From: CAZAQS01 sp964486825
Lineage (GTDB): Bacteria; Chloroflexota; Anaerolineae; Anaerolineales; UBA4823
Reading direction: 5' to 3'
Length of the DNA: 10,955 nt
NCBI GenBank assembly: GCA_964486825.1
Contig: CAZAQS010000153.1
Span: forward strand, 1-10,955
Of this stretch, positions 7,342 through 10,955 are shown one piece after another. The notes beneath the pieces were generated by a model that searched no databases, was not told the origin of the DNA, and worked only from the letters and a program-made list of their open reading frames with translations. Both the position numbers and the translations under genes were made by a program. Position 1 is the first letter of the stretch; the number at the start of each line of letters is the position of its first letter.

Positions 7342-8613
7342 TCAGTCTTCCGTAGCGCGAATAGCACTGTCCTGAAGAGTTGCACGAGGATTTCTCATAG
7401 TCAGGGACAGAACGAGGGCGGTAATCAAGCCACATATCGCTGATAGTATAAAAGTATATTCGAAACCGGCATAATCTGCCACCCAACCTCCGAGCAGGGG
7501 AGCAATAATGGTTACGGGTGCGATGAGGGTATTGGCCAGGCCGATATAGGCGGGTCGTTCGGAAAGGGTTCCAAATTGCAGTGTCATGGCCAGGCCGATC
7601 GTCCAAATTGAAACGTTCGCAACACCGGCAAGGATGAAGGCCAGGTAAAACCAGTTCAAATGCGGAGCAGTCACAGCGACAACCGCGCTCAGTGCAGCCG
7701 CAAGCGCGCCAACGGTCATCACCACAGGATGATTCCAGCGATCGCCAATCCAACCCATGATCGGATTGGTAGCGATCTGGCCAACCGTATATACGCCCAT
7801 CATCAGACCTGCGGTAGCTTCGTTCATTCCCAGGTACCGTACAGCATAGACGGTATAAAAAGCAAATGCTACAACAGACAACTGTGAAAGACCGCGCACC
7901 ACTAGAAACCAGCGGAAGCGGGAGTCGCGCTTCAAAATGGTTGCCAGGTTACGGTAGAATTCCGCTGTAGGGGGAGCTACCTCCTCAGCTGGACTGAGCG
8001 GCTCACGTGTTAGAGCGAGAAAAAAGTAAGATATGGCCATCGCCAGGCCTGCTAAGACAAAACACAGTGTGTAGTTGATCGGCAGGTCGAGCCTTTCCAG
8101 CAGCAAGCCAGCCAGCACGCCTGAGCCACTGGCAAACAGGTTTGCCAGGGCGGATTGGAATCCAAAAAAAGTACCCCTCCGGTCATCAGGAATGATCTTT
8201 GCGATCATTGACTGCCAGGCGGTGGCGGTAAAGCCTCCCCCAAATCCCTGCCAGATGAGCAACCCGAAAGTTAACCATAGAGCGATTCGCGGACCAATCG
8301 AGGGAAGGAACCATGCCACCAGGCCCAGGCCAAAGAAGGGCAGCCGCTCATGAATGGACATGAACAGCACCATAGGTTTATAACGTCTCAATTGAGCAAC
8401 CCGGTTGGCGGTAAAGAGCTGGGGAAGCTGCCAGCCTACCGAATGGATCGCGGGTATCAGCCCAATCAAAATGGCCGAATCCGTCATGGTATCGACGAAT
8501 AGGGGAATAACGGTTATGAAGGAAGCAAATCCGATCGCTGAGCCAAAAAAGCCTCCATCTAGAAGGTTTACGGTGAAGTTATAACGGTAAGTTTTGTTGA
8601 TTTCGGATTTCAT
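7342..8613 (-). CDS. MFS transporter, 12-helix type
   Basis: A 423-residue hydrophobic protein with two six-helix halves separated by a polar loop (about 202-233, starting TREPLSPAEE). The second half has a motif A-like loop GWIGDRWNHP (287-296), and PDDRRGTFFG (142-151) marks a cytoplasmic loop in the first half. These features support the major facilitator superfamily, but the subfamily and substrate are not recognisable. The ATG at 8613-8611 has no Shine-Dalgarno sequence. The gene follows the GH13 gene by 115 bases, with a promoter-like box at its far end and a stem-loop between, and is followed six bases later by the DHA2 transporter. The context could suggest sugar import linked to GH13, or multi-drug export linked to the second transporter; neither is shown. 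Confidence 0.88.
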   Translation of the reverse strand: MKSEINKTYRYNFTVNLLDGGFFGSAIGFASFITVIPLFVDTMTDSAILIGLIPAIHSVGWQLPQLFTANRVAQLRRYKPMVLFMSIHERLPFFGLGLVAWFLPSIGPRIALWLTFGLLIWQGFGGGFTATAWQSMIAKIIPDDRRGTFFGFQSALANLFASGSGVLAGLLLERLDLPINYTLCFVLAGLAMAISYFFLALTREPLSPAEEVAPPTAEFYRNLATILKRDSRFRWFLVVRGLSQLSVVAFAFYTVYAVRYLGMNEATAGLMMGVYTVGQIATNPIMGWIGDRWNHPVVMTVGALAAALSAVVAVTAPHLNWFYLAFILAGVANVSIWTIGLAMTLQFGTLSERPAYIGLANTLIAPVTIIAPLLGGWVADYAGFEYTFILSAICGLITALVLSLTMRNPRATLQDSAIRATED

Positions 8614-8640
8614 GGAGCATGATCAATCAGGCGTTGGAAA

Positions 8641-8674
8641 CCCCCGGTTGAAGGAGCTTCGGATGTACCGGGGG
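8641..8674 (-). terminator. Stem-loop between GH13 and MFS genes (weak terminator or leader structure)
   Basis: On the minus strand CCCCCGGT (8674-8667) pairs perfectly with ACCGGGGG (8648-8641) around an 18-base loop that can itself form GAAG-CTC-CTTC. Only TTT follows, so it is a poor intrinsic terminator. It lies inside the leader expected from the promoter at 8723-8731 and might attenuate transcription into the MFS genes. Confidence 0.45.
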
Positions 8675-8722
8675 ATCGGGCCAGCTTCCGGGTGCACGGA
8701 TGACCAACAGCAATCGGATTGG

Positions 8723-8731
8723 ATTATATCA
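8723..8731 (-). promoter_or_regulatory. Extended -10 promoter for the two MFS genes
   Basis: The minus strand reads TGATATAAT, a perfect extended -10 element. The TGA stop codon of the GH13 gene (8731-8729) supplies the TGn part. The predicted start point near 8716 gives a leader of about 100 bases before the ATG at 8613. The -35 region is only T-rich (TTTTTG), which is weak. Confidence 0.5.
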
Positions 8732-10459
8732 CCGCCGGATGGCTTCAAAAATAGCCACCTCGAACGGCGCCAGCTCCAGGTGGGCCTCCTTGATCAGGCT
8801 GGGGTGCTCGTGGGTTGAGAAGAGCAAACGATACCCGCCAGTGGCAAGCAAGGATATCCCTTGAGGAGTCCCGGAATAGTTCATAGTAACCAACGCTACC
8901 TGGATTGGAGTACTGCGCAGGAAAGACAATACATACTTGTCTACGACGTCTCCTGTGCTCAAGGGACGATAGTCGCCTGCGATCAGGGCAGGAACTTCCT
9001 TCCTGAACCTCAACATGCGCCGGTAGAATTCCAGAAGCGAATCCTTATTCCCGCTCTGCTCCTCCACATTGACCCCCTCCGCATAATTCGGATGGACAGG
9101 CAGCCATGGCTCGACCTGAGGGGGACAGAACCAGGCGTTCGGAGCGGTAGACCATTGCATCGGTGTACGGCATTTATCCCGGGTAAGCTCGGCTGCCTGC
9201 TTAAGAGCAGCAGCATGTGATGCACCCATGTCGCGCACTTCAGCTTCGTAATACCAGATGCCCAGCATATCTCTAAATTGAGAGATATCCTCCAACATCA
9301 AGTCGGTCATGCCGATCTCCTCACCATAGTAAAGGAATGGCGTGCCCCGCAGTGTCAGCATCAACGCAATAGATAAGCGGGCCAGCTCGGCTTCGTTTTT
9401 CCCATCTCCGAAGCGGTTGTAGACGCGCGGCGAATCGTGATTCCCCAGGGTGTTGCAAGGCCAGGCGGATGGCGATATCCTGCTAAGCTGGCCCAGGCGC
9501 TCGGCCTGGTTTTGACGGATCCAGGCAGGCGACAAGAGCTCGGGTTTCATCAGGGGGAAGTTGAAGACCATATGTAGCTCATCATCCTGGCCATGGTAAG
9601 CGATATCGTCGTTCTCGCCAACCAGGACGCGCTCGGGGTACTCATCCACCACCTGGCGCAGCTCCTTCATTAGCTCGTGCATACCGGGTTGCTCGACCTG
9701 GTATTGGAAAATCTCCTCCCAGATCCGCTTGAGCTCCAGCTGCTCGTCTTCGCTCTTCGATTCAGAAGTGGCTTGATAATGCTCGGCCAGGGTCATGGCC
9801 ATGGGCGCGTCCGGCATGTCGGGGTGCTCGAAGACCGTTCCGATGGCGTCCAGGCGGTAGCCGTCCACACCAAGGTCTAGCCAGAAACGGACGGCATCGA
9901 ACATGGCATGCTTGACTTCCGGGTTACGCCAGTTCAGGTCGGGCTGTTCCTTGAAGAAGAAATGGTAATAGTACTGCCCGGTGGTTGGATCGAAATCCCA
10001 GGCGGATCCCCCGAAGGGCGAGATCCAATTGTTAGGCGGCTGTCCGTCCACTCCATCCCGCCACACATACCAGTCGCGCTTGGGGTTGTCACGGCTAGAG
10101 CGAGATTCCTGGAACCAGGGGTGCGCGAAGGAGGTGTGGTTGAGCACAAGATCTAGGATGAGCTTCATTCCCCGGCTGTGCACGCCCTCCAGAAGGCGGC
10201 GGAAGTCTTCCATAGTCCCGTATTCTGGGGCGCAATTGGTATAATCGGCTACATCATAGCCGATATCGAAAAGCGGCGAGGGGTAATGGGGAGAAAGCCA
10301 GATGGCGTCAACGCCGAGGTCTCTCAGGTAGTCCAGCCGGCCCTCGAAGTCCATCAGGTCCCCAATCCCGTCCCCATTGCTGTCCCAGAAGCTGCGCGGG
10401 TAGATCTGGTAGAAAACGGCCATCTGCCACCATTCCAGTTTTTCGATGCGGTTTTCCAT
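8729..10459 (-). CDS. GH13 alpha-glucosidase / oligo-1,6-glucosidase-like enzyme
   Basis: A 576-residue alpha-amylase-family glycoside hydrolase, probably cytoplasmic since no signal peptide is visible. The N-terminus WWQMAVFYQIYPRSFWDSNGDG (10-31) is typical of alpha-glucosidases. Conserved regions are region I DLVLNH (103-108), region V QPDLNW (172-177), region II GVDGYRLDAIG with nucleophile D204, region III VLVGEND with acid/base E282, and region IV NTLGNHDSPR with H341 and D342. Expected chemistry is retaining hydrolysis of alpha-glucosidic bonds in short maltose- or isomaltose-type oligosaccharides; transglycosylation or sucrose activity cannot be excluded. The frame is open for 24 more codons upstream (to ATG 10531), but the chosen start at 10459 fits the family N-terminus. 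None of the candidate starts has a good ribosome site. A weak TAAAAT box at 10559-10564 could be its promoter. Confidence 0.92.
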   Translation of the reverse strand: MENRIEKLEWWQMAVFYQIYPRSFWDSNGDGIGDLMDFEGRLDYLRDLGVDAIWLSPHYPSPLFDIGYDVADYTNCAPEYGTMEDFRRLLEGVHSRGMKLILDLVLNHTSFAHPWFQESRSSRDNPKRDWYVWRDGVDGQPPNNWISPFGGSAWDFDPTTGQYYYHFFFKEQPDLNWRNPEVKHAMFDAVRFWLDLGVDGYRLDAIGTVFEHPDMPDAPMAMTLAEHYQATSESKSEDEQLELKRIWEEIFQYQVEQPGMHELMKELRQVVDEYPERVLVGENDDIAYHGQDDELHMVFNFPLMKPELLSPAWIRQNQAERLGQLSRISPSAWPCNTLGNHDSPRVYNRFGDGKNEAELARLSIALMLTLRGTPFLYYGEEIGMTDLMLEDISQFRDMLGIWYYEAEVRDMGASHAAALKQAAELTRDKCRTPMQWSTAPNAWFCPPQVEPWLPVHPNYAEGVNVEEQSGNKDSLLEFYRRMLRFRKEVPALIAGDYRPLSTGDVVDKYVLSFLRSTPIQVALVTMNYSGTPQGISLLATGGYRLLFSTHEHPSLIKEAHLELAPFEVAIFEAIRR

Positions 10460-10574
10460 GATTTCAGGGTGATTGTTCAAGCATAGCCTCTTTCGTAAAT
10501 TTCTCCCCATTTGTCGTGGAGGCAAATACATCCTTATAGAAGCGCCGGATGATACCTTATTTTAGCCCAGCCTG

Positions 10575-10608
10575 TCCTGGAATGGAGGGGAAATTTACCT
10601 CCCCAGGA
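10575..10608 (-). other. Imperfect stem-loop between ETF alpha and the GH13 gene
   Basis: TCCTGG (10575-10580) pairs with CCAGGA (10603-10608), and after a three-base bulge GGAGG (10584-10588) pairs with CCTCC (10598-10602) around a nine-base A/T-rich loop. There is no U-tract on either side. It lies just upstream of the candidate TAAAAT box at 10559-10564. It could be an operator-like dyad or mRNA structure; its role is unknown. Confidence 0.4.
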
Positions 10609-10636
10609 TAGCTGAGAGCGATCTTAATTAAAACGT

Positions 10637-10667
10637 GCTGGGATTGGAAGAGATTTCCAACCCCAGC
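10637..10667 (-). terminator. Intrinsic terminator after ETF alpha, potentially bidirectional
   Basis: GCTGGGATTGGAA (10637-10649) pairs with TTCCAACCCCAGC (10655-10667), a 13-bp stem with one G-T wobble and a five-base loop. On the minus strand it is followed by ACGTTTTAATT, and on the plus strand by CTTTTATTTT, so it could stop transcription in both directions. It begins 22 bases after the ETF alpha stop codon. Confidence 0.85.
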
Positions 10668-10689
10668 CTTTTATTTTAAGTAACTAAAT

Positions 10690-10955
10690 CTACTTCCCCA
10701 GCCTGCTCTTGAACTCCGCATTCAAGGATGGCAGAATCGAGAACAAGTCACCCACCACGCCGAAGTTAGCGATGTTGAAGATGGGCGCTTCAGCGTCCTT
10801 GTTGATCGCGACGATCACCTTGGCGGAGCGCATTCCAGCCAGGTGTTGGATGGCGCCTGAGACGCCGGCCGCGATATACAGGTCGGGGGAAACAACCTTA
10901 CCGGTCTGCCCTACCTGGTGAGAGTAAGGGATCCACCCTGCGTCTACCGCAGCCC
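10690..10955 (-). CDS. etfA: Electron transfer flavoprotein subunit alpha, C-terminal part (runs off right edge)
   Basis: The last 87 complete codons of ETF alpha are visible on the minus strand, ending in TAG at 10692-10690. They cover the C-terminal FAD domain: AAVDAGWIPYSHQVGQTGK, then VSPDLYIAAGVSGAIQHLAGM, then AINKDAEAPIFNIANFGVVG, a conserved order and spacing seen in ETF alpha proteins. The segments QVGQTG and SGAIQH contact the FAD. ETF alpha pairs with ETF beta to pass electrons from acyl-CoA and other flavin dehydrogenases, or in bifurcating forms, to downstream carriers; the bifurcating type cannot be judged from this part. The gene is the last of its transcription unit, since a strong terminator follows 22 bases after the stop. 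The beta subunit would be expected just outside the window. Confidence 0.95.
   Translation of the reverse strand, partial: AAVDAGWIPYSHQVGQTGKVVSPDLYIAAGVSGAIQHLAGMRSAKVIVAINKDAEAPIFNIANFGVVGDLFSILPSLNAEFKSRLGK

Noticed and set aside
10464..10484. Six-codon open frame (MLEQSP) just upstream of the GH13 start, considered as a leader peptide
   Set aside because: GAGG lies only two bases before its ATG, it has no repeated regulatory codon, and such short frames are common by chance.
10457..10531. Longer GH13 start at 10531 or 10510, adding 24 or 17 residues
   Set aside because: The extra residues are not family-like, and GH13 alpha-glucosidases normally begin shortly before the WWQ...FYQIYPRSF segment; no good ribosome site supports the longer forms.
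10552..10570. TAAAAT (10559-10564) as a definite promoter for the GH13 gene
   Set aside because: It lacks a TG extension and any -35 hexamer, so it is mentioned only as a weak candidate.

Overview
The window reads as an ordinary chromosomal stretch from a free-living bacterium, most likely of the Chloroflexota (Anaerolineae-like). That assignment is an inference from the style of several proteins: the winged-helix N-terminus of an AAA-type ATPase, a MASE3 sensor kinase, and a MrfA/YprA-type helicase carrying an HNH insert. It also rests on the use of TTG starts and extended -10 promoters. No rRNA or tRNA gene, CRISPR array, insertion sequence or phage gene was seen. Nearly all the DNA is coding and most genes lie on the minus strand.

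Layout, left to right. 1-382 (minus) is the N-terminal part of an ATPase that runs off the left edge. 383-693 is a divergent promoter region. 694-1377 (plus) is a DPM1-like GT2 glycosyltransferase, the only plus-strand gene, apparently transcribed from an extended -10 box so close to its ATG that the mRNA should be leaderless. It converges, with a 22-base gap, on a minus-strand unit covering 5795-1400. In transcription order that unit holds a 49-residue unrecognised ORF with a TTG start, a MASE3 membrane histidine kinase also starting at TTG and overlapping the small ORF, and a large DEAD/DEAH helicase with a DUF1998-type cysteine cluster. The helicase has a complete HNH endonuclease motif inserted ahead of that cluster.

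Upstream on the same strand are two adjacent MFS transporters (8613-7342 and 7335-5854). Their reading frames are the same and are separated only by TGA and two sense codons. Before them comes a GH13 alpha-glucosidase-type enzyme (10459-8729), whose stop codon doubles as the TG element of an extended -10 box for the transporters. At the right edge is the C-terminal end of electron transfer flavoprotein subunit alpha, followed by a clear 13-bp stem-loop terminator.

The genes do not form one obvious pathway. GH13 plus transporters suggests a sugar-uptake or hydrolysis locus, but the second transporter is of the DHA2 drug-efflux type. The kinase has no response regulator in view. The most unusual element is the helicase-HNH fusion, which looks like a DNA-repair or DNA-processing enzyme with built-in nuclease potential. 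The small ORF, the leaderless promoter and the in-frame tandem transporters are lesser curiosities. I do not see convincing evidence of a wholly new multi-gene system.
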